This document shows positions 49,963 through 60,082 of a stretch of DNA of 64,000 bases, piece after piece; position 1 is the first letter of the stretch; each line of letters opens with the position of its first letter. The position numbers and the translations under genes are program-made. Source of the stretch: Rheinheimera riviphila (GTDB taxonomy: Bacteria; Pseudomonadota; Gammaproteobacteria; Enterobacterales; Alteromonadaceae); the NCBI RefSeq assembly GCF_004005945.1, contig NZ_SACS01000003.1, positions 204,790 through 268,789 of the forward strand, in the 5' to 3' direction. The notes under the pieces are model-generated. The model was given only the letters and a program-made list of their open reading frames with translations, was not told where the DNA came from and made no database searches.

Positions 49963-50922
49963 TCAGTACTTCACCAGGGCTGATGCCCAGGCAAAGCCAC
50001 CGCCAAATGCTTCTAATAATAAGGTTTGACCACGTTTGATCCGGCCATCGCGAATCGCTTCATCCAGCGCTGTTGGCACTGTTGCAGCAGATGTATTGCC
50101 ATAACGGTCGAGGTTAATCACCACCTGTTCCATCGACATATCAAGCTTTCTGGCAACAGCAGAGATAATCCGCAGGTTGGCCTGATGCGGCACCAGCCAG
50201 TCGATTTGCGATTTTTGTAAATTGTTGGCGGCTAAGGTTTGTTCAACCACTTCAGATAATTTAGTGACAGCAACTTTAAATACGTCGTTGCCTTTCATCA
50301 CGCCCCAGCTGTTGTGGATCGATTGTTCATCGCCACGACGCGGGTTGTTGACGTACAACAGCTCTGAATATTTGCCATCAGAATGGATATGGGTCGATAA
50401 AATGCCAGGCTCTTCCGAAGCTTCGATAATCACTGCGCCCGCTGCATCACCGAACAAAATCACCATACTGCGATCTTCCGGGCTAATCAGCTGCGACAAA
50501 CAATCAGCCCCAATCACCAGCACCCGTTTTGCCATACCACCTTTGACATATTGATCGGCAATACTTAAGGCATAGCAAAAACCGGCACAGGCGGCAGAAA
50601 TATCAAATGCAGGAATATTCGGGATATCCAGTTCACGCTGCACTTCGCAGGCAGAACTAGGTAAAGCGCGGGAACCACTGGTGGTGGCCAGCACAATCAT
50701 GTCGATGGTGTTTTTATCAATACCGGCGGCTTCAATTGCCTGAAGCGCTGCTTGAGTGCTCATAGTCGCAACAGTTTCGTGCTCACCGATAATGCGGCGC
50801 TCTCGAATACCAGTGCGTTCAATAATCCATTCGTCGGTGGTTTCGACCATGCTCTCTAAATCGGCATTGGTGCGGACTTGCGCCGGGAAATAACTGCCGG
50901 TGCCTATAATGCGTGAATACAT
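49963..50922 (-). CDS. fabH: 3-oxoacyl-ACP synthase III FabH
   Basis: Starts fatty acid synthesis by condensing acetyl-CoA with malonyl-ACP. The 319 residues carry the active-site cysteine in [17 protein letters not shown], and the His and Asn motifs in [11 protein letters not shown] and [12 protein letters not shown]. Its start lies six bases after plsX. The terminal codons lie at the edge of the 14-bp array. Confidence 0.97.
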   Translation of the reverse strand: MYSRIIGTGSYFPAQVRTNADLESMVETTDEWIIERTGIRERRIIGEHETVATMSTQAALQAIEAAGIDKNTIDMIVLATTSGSRALPSSACEVQRELDIPNIPAFDISAACAGFCYALSIADQYVKGGMAKRVLVIGADCLSQLISPEDRSMVILFGDAAGAVIIEASEEPGILSTHIHSDGKYSELLYVNNPRRGDEQSIHNSWGVMKGNDVFKVAVTKLSEVVEQTLAANNLQKSQIDWLVPHQANLRIISAVARKLDMSMEQVVINLDRYGNTSAATVPTALDEAIRDGRIKRGQTLLLEAFGGGFAWASALVKY

Positions 50923-50928
50923 GGGGAC

Positions 50929-51969
50929 CTACGCTTTATCGATTAATACGTGTTCCAACCGGTCTTTTATTTTTGCGGGCACCTGGCGTTCAACCTCGCG
51001 CACCGCCTGCCGGATGGCACTTAGAAATGCTTCTTTCGTCGCATTTCCGTGGCTTTTCACTACAATTCCGCGCAATCCTATCAGACTCGCACCGTTATAG
51101 TGGTCGGGGTTCACACCAGATCCGATACTTTTTAGTAAAGGTTTGATCATCCAGCCGAATAAATGCGCAGACATACTGTTTTTCAGTGCCTGTTCAAAGC
51201 GTTTCATAATGAGTTTGGCGACACCTTCACAGGTTTTCAGCGCCACATTACCAACAAAACCATCACAAACAATCACGTCGGCTTTACCAGAGAAGATATC
51301 GTTGCCTTCGATGTAACCGATATAGTTGATATCAGCACATTCGGATAACATCAGCGAAGTACGTTTGATTTGATCCGAACCTTTGATTTCCTCTTCGCCC
51401 ATATTAAGCAAAGCAACTTTCGGCCGGTGAATGCCTTCAACCTCCTCCGCCATCACCGCGCCCATCACCGCAAACTGAAACAAGGTATCGGAATCACAGT
51501 TCACAGTGGCGCCAAGATCCAGCATAAACACCGGGCTGCCGACCGTAGTTGGTAACGCACTAATCAGCGCCGGACGTTCAACTCCGCCAAGCATTTTCAG
51601 TACAAAATGCGCCATTGCAATTAAAGCACCGGTATTACCGGCACTGACACAAGCCTGTACTTGCTGTTTATCGACCAAATCCAACGCAACACGCATCGAT
51701 GAATCGCGTTTATTGCGAAGTGCAACGGACGGTCGGTCGGTCATTAAAACTTGTTGGGAGGCGTGTTTAAAACTAATTTGCGGATGGTCAGCAAGACCGG
51801 CATCAGCGAGATAAGGTTGCAGTAAATCGGTATCACCGCACAGGACTAAATCAAGAAGGGGGAATTCTTCCACTGCAGCGAGTGCTGCGGGAATAGTAGA
51901 TAGGGGGCCATGGTCGCCCCCCATCATATCTAAAGCTATTTTAAGCCGTTCTGGTTGCAACGAGTGCAC
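50929..51969 (-). CDS. plsX: Phosphate acyltransferase PlsX
   Basis: Makes acyl-phosphate from acyl-ACP for phospholipid synthesis. The 346 residues include KIALDMMGGDHGP, SAGNTGALIA and VDLGATVNCD-like segments of the family. A GTG at 51969 begins the frame six bases after the rpmF stop. The TTG codon in MHSL is an alternative. The order yceD-rpmF-plsX-fab is conserved in gammaproteobacteria. Confidence 0.95.
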   Translation of the reverse strand: MHSLQPERLKIALDMMGGDHGPLSTIPAALAAVEEFPLLDLVLCGDTDLLQPYLADAGLADHPQISFKHASQQVLMTDRPSVALRNKRDSSMRVALDLVDKQQVQACVSAGNTGALIAMAHFVLKMLGGVERPALISALPTTVGSPVFMLDLGATVNCDSDTLFQFAVMGAVMAEEVEGIHRPKVALLNMGEEEIKGSDQIKRTSLMLSECADINYIGYIEGNDIFSGKADVIVCDGFVGNVALKTCEGVAKLIMKRFEQALKNSMSAHLFGWMIKPLLKSIGSGVNPDHYNGASLIGLRGIVVKSHGNATKEAFLSAIRQAVREVERQVPAKIKDRLEHVLIDKA

Positions 51970-51975
51970 CGCGAC

Positions 51976-52140
51976 TTATTTAACTTTACGACCTTTGTAG
52001 AAACCGTCGGCGGTGATGTGGTGACGACGATGGGTTTCACCGGTAGTAGCGTCGACTGACAGCGTTGGGCCAGTCAGAGCGTCGTGTGAACGACGCATGT
52101 CACGCCGGGCGCGAGATTTTTTGTTCTGTTGTACAGCCAT
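51976..52140 (-). CDS. rpmF: 50S ribosomal protein L32
   Basis: A 54-residue basic protein. It begins [21 protein letters not shown] and ends [15 protein letters not shown], which matches L32 (57 residues in E. coli, with a few residues fewer here). ATG at 52140 has GGAG upstream. It is located between yceD and plsX. Confidence 0.97.
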   Translation of the reverse strand: MAVQQNKKSRARRDMRRSHDALTGPTLSVDATTGETHRRHHITADGFYKGRKVK

Positions 52141-52156
52141 TGCTATTCTCCTAAAG

Positions 52157-52681
52157 TCACTTTTTCTTCAATTCTTGCAATATTGCAAATGGGTTCGGTT
52201 TTTCTGGTTCCGGCTCTATATGCCCGAAGCTCGTCTGCAACTTTGCTGGATCGCATTGATCAACATCATGCATCGGGAACAACGGTAAAGCCAGAATTAA
52301 TTCGTCCTCAACCAATTGCCTCAAGTTAACTTCGCCGTGTTCGTCTTTCTCGATCACGTCGTAGCGTTCCGGAATTTCATCGTGAGCCGAATCATCCCCT
52401 TTAACAGGGGTATATGCAAAACTGCTGTCAATCGTCAGTGACATTTCGTCACCGCACCTTTCGCAGGTCAGACTGACAGTACAGTGAGCTTCGCCAAATA
52501 TAAAGACTAAGCCTTGCTCGTCAGTTCCGCAATCTATGACTGCATCAACATCACCTTCCTTGACCAGCAACGACTCGGTAAACCGCGTCAGCGTGTTCAT
52601 TGGAATGATCCCTTCGAAACTGAGCCTTTTTTGCGCAGTACGGATTGGATCGATAGTGATTGGGATTTTTAGCTTTTGCAT
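52157..52681 (-). CDS. yceD: YceD-family (DUF177) 23S rRNA accumulation protein
   Basis: A 174-residue protein of the YceD/DUF177 family, cotranscribed with rpmF in many bacteria and linked to 23S rRNA accumulation. It carries a [10 protein letters not shown]-type CxxC motif at about residues 73-76, [13 protein letters not shown] and a C-terminal basic LKKK. It is the first gene of the rpmF-plsX-fab run and is divergent from the Maf-family gene. Confidence 0.93.
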   Translation of the reverse strand: MQKLKIPITIDPIRTAQKRLSFEGIIPMNTLTRFTESLLVKEGDVDAVIDCGTDEQGLVFIFGEAHCTVSLTCERCGDEMSLTIDSSFAYTPVKGDDSAHDEIPERYDVIEKDEHGEVNLRQLVEDELILALPLFPMHDVDQCDPAKLQTSFGHIEPEPEKPNPFAILQELKKK

Positions 52682-52830
52682 AAGGCGCGCATCATATAGA
52701 TCAAGGCTTGTACTGTCAAAGGGTTGATCGCCATTTTGTTAATTTTCCGCGCGCGAAGCAACAAAAAAATCAGTATAGTGGCGCCAGATTATTTACGCAT
52801 TACTATATATAGCCCACGCTGGAGTTCTTT

Positions 52831-53421
52831 ATGCCTGCAAATTTGTGGTTGGCCTCAACCTCAGTTTACCGCAAAGCTTTGTTAGAAAAGCTGACGCCTA
52901 ACTTTGAAACTGCAAAACCAGAAGTCGATGAAACTGCCCTGCCCGGCGAATCTGCGCAGCAATTGGTCGAGCGGCTGGCGATTGCTAAAGCGCAGGCTGT
53001 CGCGGCATCTGTAACCGATGGCTTGGTAATAGGCTCGGATCAGGTTGCAATGTTCGAAGGTGATATTCTTGGCAAACCGCATACTGCTGACAATGCCTTT
53101 ATCCAGTTACGACGCTTTAGCGGGCACAAAGTAACATTTCTGACCGGGCTGGCCGTAGTCAACGCCAAATCCGGCGCCGTGGTGCATTGTGTCGATACAT
53201 TTCATGTGCATTTCCGGCAGCTGTCTGATCTTGATATCCAGACTTATATCAGCCGGGAACAACCATTGAATTGTGCCGGTAGTTTTAAAAGCGAAGGGCT
53301 TGGCATCACCTTGTTTGAAAAACTGGAAGGTGACGACCCAAATAGTCTGATCGGTTTGCCATTGATTAAATTGCATCAGCTGTTAAAGCAGCAAGGAAGG
53401 GATCTGCTACTGCAACCTTAA
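52831..53421 (+). CDS. Maf-family nucleoside triphosphate pyrophosphatase (YceF-like)
   Basis: A 196-residue house-cleaning pyrophosphatase. It has the family's LASTSVYRKALLEKL near the start, then EVDETALPGESAQQLVERLAIAKAQAV, the catalytic aspartate in IGSDQVAMFEG, and KPHTADNAFIQLRRFSGHKVTFLTGLAVV. Resemblance to YceF, which removes 7-methyl-GTP, and its position next to yceD-rpmF support that subgroup. It is convergent with the HAD gene. Confidence 0.93.
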   Translation: MPANLWLASTSVYRKALLEKLTPNFETAKPEVDETALPGESAQQLVERLAIAKAQAVAASVTDGLVIGSDQVAMFEGDILGKPHTADNAFIQLRRFSGHKVTFLTGLAVVNAKSGAVVHCVDTFHVHFRQLSDLDIQTYISREQPLNCAGSFKSEGLGITLFEKLEGDDPNSLIGLPLIKLHQLLKQQGRDLLLQP

Positions 53422-53452
53422 GCAAGACTGCAGCCGTTCGAGCCAAACACCA

Positions 53453-53474
53453 TGCCCACTATTAACAGTGGGCA
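53453..53474. terminator. Hairpin spanning the stop of the HAD gene
   Basis: TGCCCACT (53453-53460) and AGTGGGCA (53467-53474) with a 6-nt loop that contains the TAA of the minus-strand HAD gene. It lies between two convergent genes. No U-tract is visible, so termination is only suggested. Confidence 0.35.
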
Positions 53475-54106
53475 GTCAGTTCCGGTAACGAATCAATCAC
53501 CGCTTTTGGCGCGAAGGGCACAAAATCAACCGCTTTATGTACACCATGGGTAATTCCGATCCGTGGCATCTGAATGGCATGCGCCATCGCCAGATCGTGC
53601 ACCGTATCGCCGACCATCAGCGCTTGCTCTGGCTTTAACTTCAGTTCAGTCAGAATTTGTTCCAGCATTTGCGGATGTGGTTTCGATTGCGCTTCATCGG
53701 CACAACGACTGGTGTGAAAAAAATGGCCAGTCTGTGTTTCGTCAAAAATCCGGTTGAGGCCACGACGCATTTTGCCGGTCGCCACTGCTAACAAATAACC
53801 TTGTTGCTGCAAATCGGTAAACAATTCGCGCGCACCGGCAAACAAAGGTGTTGCCGTTTGGTCGTGGTGCAAATAAATCTCTTTATAAGCTTCACACAAC
53901 GCCAGGCGAGTTTTCGCGTCAGCCAATGGAAACAATCTGGCGAAAGCCGGATCCAGGCTTAATCCGATAATCTGTTTCGCTTCATCATAGGTCGGCACGG
54001 AAACCTGAAGCCGAGCCGCCGCTCCTTGCACGCAATTGACAATTTTACCGACCGAATCCATCACGGTACCGTCCCAGTCAAAAATGACCAGTTTTACTGC
54101 TGACAT
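53462..54106 (-). CDS. HAD-superfamily phosphatase (phosphoglycolate-phosphatase-like)
   Basis: A 214-residue HAD hydrolase of the Gph/YqaB type. The nucleophile motif is LVIFDWDGTVMDSVGK, followed by a four-helix cap, a lysine in GKMRRGLNR and the acidic motif ALMVGDTVHDLAMAHA. The substrate is not identifiable. ATG at 54106 is used; an upstream start at 54118 adds four residues. It lies next to rluC, as in several gammaproteobacteria. Confidence 0.88.
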   Translation of the reverse strand: MSAVKLVIFDWDGTVMDSVGKIVNCVQGAAARLQVSVPTYDEAKQIIGLSLDPAFARLFPLADAKTRLALCEAYKEIYLHHDQTATPLFAGARELFTDLQQQGYLLAVATGKMRRGLNRIFDETQTGHFFHTSRCADEAQSKPHPQMLEQILTELKLKPEQALMVGDTVHDLAMAHAIQMPRIGITHGVHKAVDFVPFAPKAVIDSLPELTAHC

Positions 54107-54193
54107 ATTTTTCACCACTGTTTATAGCAACTACTTTTATCAACCACTCGATGGTGCAAAGCTGCCCCATCGATTGCGGGATGATTAGAACTA

Positions 54194-55147
54194 TTACTTT
54201 TTAACCAACCGGGTCAGAATTTTTTCAAGCTCGGTATCCAGCGGCGCTTCGCATTTCATCACCAGTCCGGTATTCGGGTGGGTAAAAGCCAGCGTTTTGG
54301 CATGCAGGTACAAACGTTTCAGGCCAAGACTATTCATCTGTGCAGTGAATTCGTTATCACCATATTTATCATCACAAGCAATTGGATGACCAACACAAGC
54401 GGTATGGACGCGAATTTGGTGGGTGCGGCCAGTCACTGGAAAAGCTTCGACTAAAGTGCCTTCAACATAACGCTGCAGAATTTTAAATCGCGTTTCTGAA
54501 GGTTTACCTTCTTTTTCATCGACCCGCACCACCCGCTCACCCGATTGCAGAGTGTTTTTCTTCAGCGGTTCAGTCACCTTCTTATTGCGGGCATCCCACT
54601 GTCCAGCGACTAAAGCCCAGTATTTTTTCTCGACAGTTTTTAAGCGCAGTTGCTCGTGGATATGGGTCAGCACCGAGCGTTTTTTTGCGATCAGTAAACA
54701 ACCCGAGGTATCACGGTCCAGCCGGTGCACCAGTTCCAGGAACTTGGCCGTTGGCCGGAGCGCGCGCAAAGCTTCAATCACACCAAACTGCAAACCACTA
54801 CCGCCATGCACGGCCATGCCAGTTGGTTTATTGAGAACAATCAAATCGTTATCTTCAAATAAGATATGGCTTTCCAGATTTTTCACTAAAGACAGCTTGG
54901 TGGAGACCTGATCTTTTTCGGCGGCCACGACTAATGGTGGCACCCGCACCTGGTCACCGACCTGCAATTTATATTCAGGTTTGATCCGGCCTTTATTGAC
55001 TCTGACTTCGCCTTTACGGACTACCCGATAAATCACGCTTTTTGGCACGCCTTTTAAGCGCGCCAGTAAAAAATTGTCCAGCCGCTGGCCAGCATATTCT
55101 TCATCCACATCAATATATTGGATGGGAGTTTTAATTTCATCAGTCAT
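54194..55147 (-). CDS. rluC: 23S rRNA pseudouridine synthase RluC
   Basis: Modifies positions 955, 2504 and 2580 of 23S rRNA in E. coli. The 317 residues combine an N-terminal S4 domain (residues 15-80: EYAGQRLDNFLLARLKGVPKSVIYRVVRKGEVRVNKGR) with the RluA catalytic core, HRLDRDTSGCLLIAKK, bearing the catalytic Asp. It is divergent from rne across a 538-bp gap, as in E. coli. Confidence 0.95.
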   Translation of the reverse strand: MTDEIKTPIQYIDVDEEYAGQRLDNFLLARLKGVPKSVIYRVVRKGEVRVNKGRIKPEYKLQVGDQVRVPPLVVAAEKDQVSTKLSLVKNLESHILFEDNDLIVLNKPTGMAVHGGSGLQFGVIEALRALRPTAKFLELVHRLDRDTSGCLLIAKKRSVLTHIHEQLRLKTVEKKYWALVAGQWDARNKKVTEPLKKNTLQSGERVVRVDEKEGKPSETRFKILQRYVEGTLVEAFPVTGRTHQIRVHTACVGHPIACDDKYGDNEFTAQMNSLGLKRLYLHAKTLAFTHPNTGLVMKCEAPLDTELEKILTRLVKK

Positions 55148-55685
55148 GCGTATTTGCTGCTCTGCCGCTTATTGAATTCACGACAATTAAGTTGCTATTG
55201 GTCGCTGATTGGTGTGATAATCAGCCCGCTAATTGCGCCGGTAGTTACTAAAACCTACGGCGATTAGGGCGCTCATCAAGACGTAAGAGAAGCTGTGAGG
55301 CACCGGTCGGGAGACAGATCATACCTAATTCGTGGTGAAAACCAACGACTTTATCTGCCCCGAACGAGAATAACGCCAGATGCTTGAGGTAATGCTGCGT
55401 AATTTGTTACCAACACCAGCACAACACCGCTTCCGGTCCATGAGCAAAAAAATTAAAAGTAGAAAGCTATAACGCAGCGCTCGTAAGCGATGTGGATCAG
55501 AGCAAATTTGTAATACGGCTGGGGTTACAATCCGGCCGGATAAACAATATTGATAATAACAATTTATAGATAATTGATTATTCAAGCATTCCAGTCGGGA
55601 GACTGCACCTGTATATGTTTGACAACATCTGACACGCAAACGAAATGTGCGCTGTCGTTGTGGCTGAATGGACGAGTCAGACACA
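55148..55685 (+). promoter_or_regulatory. rne leader / divergent rluC-rne region
   Basis: A 538-bp gap between rluC and rne. In E. coli the rne 5' UTR is long and folds into hairpins through which RNase E controls its own mRNA. A candidate stem is CGCCGGTAG/CTACGGCG (55236-55262, one bulge). A second pairing, CAGAT with ATCTG, spans 55313-55358. The precise promoter and transcription start could not be placed, and no open reading frame here looks real. Confidence 0.55.
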
Positions 55686-58600
55686 ATGAAAAGAATGCTC
55701 ATAAACGCCACGCAGGAAGAAGAAATCCGCGTAGCACTGGTCGATGGCCAGAAATTGTACGACCTGGATATTGAAAGCCCAGGCCATGAACAAAAAAAGG
55801 CCAACATTTATAAAGGCCGTATTACCCGCGTAGAACCCAGCCTCGAAGCTGCATTTGTTGACTATGGTGCAGAGCGCCACGGTTTTTTACCGCTAAAAGA
55901 AATCTCCCGCGAATATTTCCCCCAAGGTTATTCCTTTGACGGCCGCCCGAATATCAAAGAAGTCGTGCGTGAAGGTCAGGAAGTGATCATTCAGATTGAT
56001 AAAGAAGAGCGTGGCCAAAAAGGCGCTGCGCTGACTACTTTTATCAGTTTAGCTGGCTCATATCTGGTGCTGATGCCGAATAATCCTCGTGCCGGTGGTA
56101 TTTCACGCCGCATTGAAGGTGATGAGCGCCAGGAACTGAAAGACTCGTTAGGTCAGCTGGAAATGCCTGATGGCATGGGTTTGATTGTCCGCACCGCCGG
56201 TGTTGGCAAGTCTTACGAAGAGCTGGATTACGACTTAAAAGCGCTGATGAAACACTGGTCAGCCATTACCACTGAAGCACAAAACCGCCCTGCTCCGTTC
56301 CTGATCCATCAGGAAAGCAACGTGGTATTCCGTGCGATCCGTGATTACCTGCGTCGTGATGTTGGTGAAATCCTCATTGATAATCCACGCATTTTCGAAG
56401 AAGCCAAATTATACATTCAGCAATTCCGTCCTGATTTCGCCCACCGGGTGAAAATGTATCAGGGTGAAGTACCGCTGTTTATGCATTTCCAGATTGAAAC
56501 CCAGATTGAAACCGCCTTCCGCCGTGAAGTGCGTTTACCTTCAGGTGGTTCAATCGTCATCGACTCCACCGAAGCTTTAACCGCCATTGATATCAACTCA
56601 TCAAAAGCGACCAAAGGCGGTGATATCGAAGAAACAGCCTTTAACACCAACTTAGAAGCCGCTGATGAGATTGCCCGTCAACTCCGTCTGCGTGACTTAG
56701 GTGGTTTAATTGTGATCGACTTCATCGATATGACGCCAGTGCGTCACCAGCGTGAAGTTGAAAACCGCTTAAAAGAAGCGGTCAAGCAAGACCGTGCCCG
56801 CGTGCAAATTGGTCGTATTTCGCGTTTTGGTTTGTTGGAAATGTCGCGTCAGCGCCTGCGTCCGTCACTTGGCGAGTCTGCAACACACGTCTGCCCACGT
56901 TGTCATGGCCGCGGGACTATTCGTAGCACCGAGTCGTCAGCATTGTCGATTTTACGTCTGATCGAAGAAGAAGCGATTAAAGACAACACCAGTCAAATCC
57001 ATGCTCAGGTGCCGGTGTCGGTTGCCACTTATCTGATGAATGAAAAACGCGAATCTATCCGCCGTATCGAAAGCCGGTTAGGTATTCGGATTTACATCAT
57101 TCCAAATGAGCATATGGAAACGCCACATTATGAAGTAACCCGTATTCGTATCGATGAAGAAATCGAAGAATCGAGCTACAACATGGTGAAAGTGCCAGCG
57201 GTGCAAAACACCCTGTACCACCCGGTGTCTGATGCGGTGAAAGAAAAACCGGCGATTGCTGCGATTGCGATGCAGGAAACTGCCCCGGTAGCAGCGCCTG
57301 TTGCCGCAAAACCCGTTGCCACAGCACAAGTTGAAACCAGCATTATTGCCAAAGTCAGCAGTTTCTTTAAATCACTGTTTGCCCCGGCGCCAGTTGTCGT
57401 TGAAGAAGTTGCAGAACAACCGCAGCGCCGCGTCAACAACCGTGACAATAAAAACCGTCGCAATGGTCGCAATAACAACCAGCCACGTCGTCACGAAGGT
57501 GATGACAAAGCGCAGGTTCGTGATGAAACCAAACCGGCACGCAATAGTGACCGTCCAGCCCGTGCTGAACGTCCTGAGCGTAATGACCGCAACGAACGTA
57601 CTGAGCGCCCAGCCCGTACTGAACGTCCGGAAAAAGCGGAACGTCAGGAACGTACTGAACGCCCGGAGCGCACTGAACGGTTAGATCGGAACGAGAAAAA
57701 ACCACAAGCAGAAAAACCAGCCAAGGTGCAGGTTGAAGCGGAAGAAGAGTTAGTCAGCTCCAGCAAAGTGGTTGAACGTCGTCAACGTCGTAATATGCGT
57801 AAATCAGTGCGGTTGGAAAAAGCGGTCGCGACGGACGTGAATGCTGACATCGCTGAAGTTGCAGCCATTGCGGTTGCAACAGATATCGATGGCAACGTGA
57901 ATACCGTTGCGCCTGTGGTGTCAGCTGTTGAAGCGACAGCCACTGAACAGCAAGATCTGCAACCTATTGCCGATGCCGGTAAAGCAGCTGATGCCGACAA
58001 AGCTGCTGACGCCGATAAAGAAGAAGGCGAAAACCGCAGTCGTTCACGTCGCTCACCACGTCACTTACGTGCCGCGGGTCAAAAGCGCAAAAAAGAACAA
58101 ACTGCCGGTGACGCTGACGATGCGGTAGAAGCACGTTACCCACAGGAAGAAAACACTGAAGTCACCGAACAACAGCTGGATTTACCGATTGCTGCTGCCG
58201 TCAGTGAAACTAGTGTTGAAACAAGTGTTGCAGCGATTGTAGAAGTGGTCGCCGTACCAACTGATACAGTGCCAGTTGTGGTAGAAGCGGAGCCAGTTGC
58301 TGTTGAAGCGGCGCCAGTGGTAGCCATTGCGGCAGAAACCACGGAAGCCAGTGCTAAACCACGCAGCCGCAGCCGGGCAAAAGCGACAACAACCAAAGCG
58401 CAAAGCCCTGAAGCAACAAGTGTGGACGTTGAGACCGAGCACTCCGCTGTTATTGCTGAAACGCCGACTGTTGTTGCAGCTCCTGTTGAAGTAACTGCAG
58501 AAGCTACCACTCCTGTAGCGACTGATGTTGCTGAAGCTGTAATTCCTGCGCCAGTCGCTGTTGAAGCAGTTGTTGAAGCTGCGGTTCCTGCTCCAGTTGT

Positions 58601-58856
58601 TGAAGCTGTTGTTGCCCAAGCACCTGTAGCCCCGGCCAAAGCAAAACCAGCTGCCCGTGGCAACCGCTACGGCAATATGGTGACGTCAGATATGACCAAG
58701 CCAGTGGCGGCAGCAAGCTCTGACGAAGCCGTTGTAGTGCCGGTCGCGATGGCTGCTGCAGACCGCCCGGTAGTTGTGTCAAGCTCACGCTCTACCAATG
58801 CCAACCGTCAGATCAGCACTGCTCCAATGACCAAACCAAAGTCTGTTGACGAGTAA
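55686..58856 (+). CDS. rne: Ribonuclease E
   Basis: Core endoribonuclease of the RNA degradosome. The N-terminal half (to about 520) is classical: [22 protein letters not shown], an S1 domain from about 35, catalytic-core [26 protein letters not shown] (metal-binding aspartates), and the zinc-link CPRCHGRGT. The C-terminal half is disordered scaffold: Arg-rich RNA-binding blocks, an ERPERTERP-type repeat, a long Ala/Val/Glu-rich stretch, and a terminal [15 protein letters not shown] resembling a PNPase-binding motif. The ATG at 55686 is the homologous start (1056 residues). A strong terminator follows. Confidence 0.97.
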   Translation: MKRMLINATQEEEIRVALVDGQKLYDLDIESPGHEQKKANIYKGRITRVEPSLEAAFVDYGAERHGFLPLKEISREYFPQGYSFDGRPNIKEVVREGQEVIIQIDKEERGQKGAALTTFISLAGSYLVLMPNNPRAGGISRRIEGDERQELKDSLGQLEMPDGMGLIVRTAGVGKSYEELDYDLKALMKHWSAITTEAQNRPAPFLIHQESNVVFRAIRDYLRRDVGEILIDNPRIFEEAKLYIQQFRPDFAHRVKMYQGEVPLFMHFQIETQIETAFRREVRLPSGGSIVIDSTEALTAIDINSSKATKGGDIEETAFNTNLEAADEIARQLRLRDLGGLIVIDFIDMTPVRHQREVENRLKEAVKQDRARVQIGRISRFGLLEMSRQRLRPSLGESATHVCPRCHGRGTIRSTESSALSILRLIEEEAIKDNTSQIHAQVPVSVATYLMNEKRESIRRIESRLGIRIYIIPNEHMETPHYEVTRIRIDEEIEESSYNMVKVPAVQNTLYHPVSDAVKEKPAIAAIAMQETAPVAAPVAAKPVATAQVETSIIAKVSSFFKSLFAPAPVVVEEVAEQPQRRVNNRDNKNRRNGRNNNQPRRHEGDDKAQVRDETKPARNSDRPARAERPERNDRNERTERPARTERPEKAERQERTERPERTERLDRNEKKPQAEKPAKVQVEAEEELVSSSKVVERRQRRNMRKSVRLEKAVATDVNADIAEVAAIAVATDIDGNVNTVAPVVSAVEATATEQQDLQPIADAGKAADADKAADADKEEGENRSRSRRSPRHLRAAGQKRKKEQTAGDADDAVEARYPQEENTEVTEQQLDLPIAAAVSETSVETSVAAIVEVVAVPTDTVPVVVEAEPVAVEAAPVVAIAAETTEASAKPRSRSRAKATTTKAQSPEATSVDVETEHSAVIAETPTVVAAPVEVTAEATTPVATDVAEAVIPAPVAVEAVVEAAVPAPVVEAVVAQAPVAPAKAKPAARGNRYGNMVTSDMTKPVAAASSDEAVVVPVAMAAADRPVVVSSSRSTNANRQISTAPMTKPKSVDE

Positions 58857-58900
58857 GGTCAGTCGTTAAATAGGCTGCAGTTACAACTACAGCCATTAAA

Positions 58901-58925
58901 AAAGCCAGATAATTTATCTGGCTTT
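58901..58925 (+). terminator. Intrinsic terminator of rne
   Basis: AAAGCCAGATAA (58901-58912) and TTATCTGGCTTT (58914-58925) are complementary, followed by TTTT. It is 45 bases past the rne stop and could also serve the opposite strand. Confidence 0.95.
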
Positions 58926-58981
58926 TTTTATGGGGCTATGACATCAAACAACCATGCTCACCCAAAGCTATCGCAAGGGAT

Positions 58982-60070
58982 TTACTTACTGGCTTGAGGC
59001 AATGACAATTGCTGCTGATAGAATTCCAATACTGCCGTCATGGCCGGCAACCGGTATTGATCCGCTTCAATAAAAAATTCATGGCGGGCGCCCGCGAAGT
59101 GCAACACCTTACCACCGGCGCAATTACTGCCAATCGCCTGACAAAATTCATCCTGCGGCGCTGGTGCGACAGCCGAATCATCGCCGGCCTGTAAAATCAG
59201 CACCGGTGTTTGAATGTTCGCAGCGATTTGTGGCATTTCATCGGCAATAGCACAGGCTTGTGATAACCACTGCCAACTTGGTCCACCTAACTGAATTTTC
59301 GGTTGTTGCTGATATTGCTCACGAAAACGACGATAACGAATTTCGGACTGAGTGTAGATATTGCCGACAAAAGGCCCCGGGTTATAAGGTTGTGATACAA
59401 AACCTGCATAACAATCACTACAGCTCCAGCGCACAGCTGCTGCTAGATAACAACCGTCTTGAGCGCCAAAAATCACCTCGGCATTCGGGGCATGCATCGG
59501 TGCAGACATTGCAGCAGCAACAAACTCAGTCGGCGCCTTGGCCAGATAAGCACTGCCAATAGCACCACCCATCGAGTGCGCCATTAAAAGCTTTGGCCCT
59601 GGCATCTGTCCGGAGAACTTCGCCATAAACAGCGCCACATCCTGCACATAATGCTGAAAATCTTCCACGTGACCAAGATGGGGATCTGCATTCAACCGAC
59701 CCGATAAACCCTGGCCACGGTGGTCGTAACTAAACACCGCATAACCCTGGCGTGCCAGTTCAAAATACATTTCCTGATACTTCAACACCGATTCGGTCCG
59801 ACCATTCAGGATCACAATCGTTGCTTTGGCGTTGGCAGGAACGACATAGGCATAATGCAACGGCACTTCGCCAATACCTGCAAAGCTGCCTTGATTGATT
59901 TGTTTTTGCCAAAACAAATCAATTTGCACCTGCTGCGCTTCCAGCTCTGTTTCAGTAAGCACTTTATAGGGATTTACTGCAGTTGCAGCCAGCAGTGGCG
60001 CCGGCAAACCAACCGTCAGCCCTGCTGCCAACATCAAAGCTGGCAGTGTTTTTAAAGAAAAAGCTTTCAC
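58982..60070 (-). CDS. Periplasmic alpha/beta hydrolase (lysophospholipase L2-like)
   Basis: A 362-residue serine hydrolase of the PldB/monoacylglycerol-lipase-like group. It has a signal peptide ending ...PAPLLAA (residues 1-29). The nucleophile elbow AHSMGGAIGSAY and SYDHRGQGLSG oxyanion region are present, with an Asp in LQAGDDSAVAP and His in GARHEFFIEA. Cysteine pairs (WSCSDCYAG, and the later AIGSNCAG) suit an exported enzyme. It is separate from the FMN reductase gene upstream (12 bases between), so the two are probably cotranscribed. Confidence 0.9.
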   Translation of the reverse strand: MKAFSLKTLPALMLAAGLTVGLPAPLLAATAVNPYKVLTETELEAQQVQIDLFWQKQINQGSFAGIGEVPLHYAYVVPANAKATIVILNGRTESVLKYQEMYFELARQGYAVFSYDHRGQGLSGRLNADPHLGHVEDFQHYVQDVALFMAKFSGQMPGPKLLMAHSMGGAIGSAYLAKAPTEFVAAAMSAPMHAPNAEVIFGAQDGCYLAAAVRWSCSDCYAGFVSQPYNPGPFVGNIYTQSEIRYRRFREQYQQQPKIQLGGPSWQWLSQACAIADEMPQIAANIQTPVLILQAGDDSAVAPAPQDEFCQAIGSNCAGGKVLHFAGARHEFFIEADQYRLPAMTAVLEFYQQQLSLPQASK

Positions 60071-60082
60071 CGGAACTCCTGT

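Noticed and set aside
54148-54173. TCGATGG/CCATCGA inverted repeat between the HAD and rluC genes
   Set aside because: A 7-bp stem with a 12-nt loop and no U-tract; not distinctive enough to call a terminator or operator.
55325-55807. 160-residue minus-strand open frame in the rluC-rne gap
   Set aside because: It overlaps the rne start on the other strand, has no family features or ribosome-binding site, and sits in the expected rne leader.
57433-58663. Long minus-strand frames rich in Ala/Thr/Ser opposite rne
   Set aside because: They are mirror translations of the low-complexity RNase E tail, without start signals.
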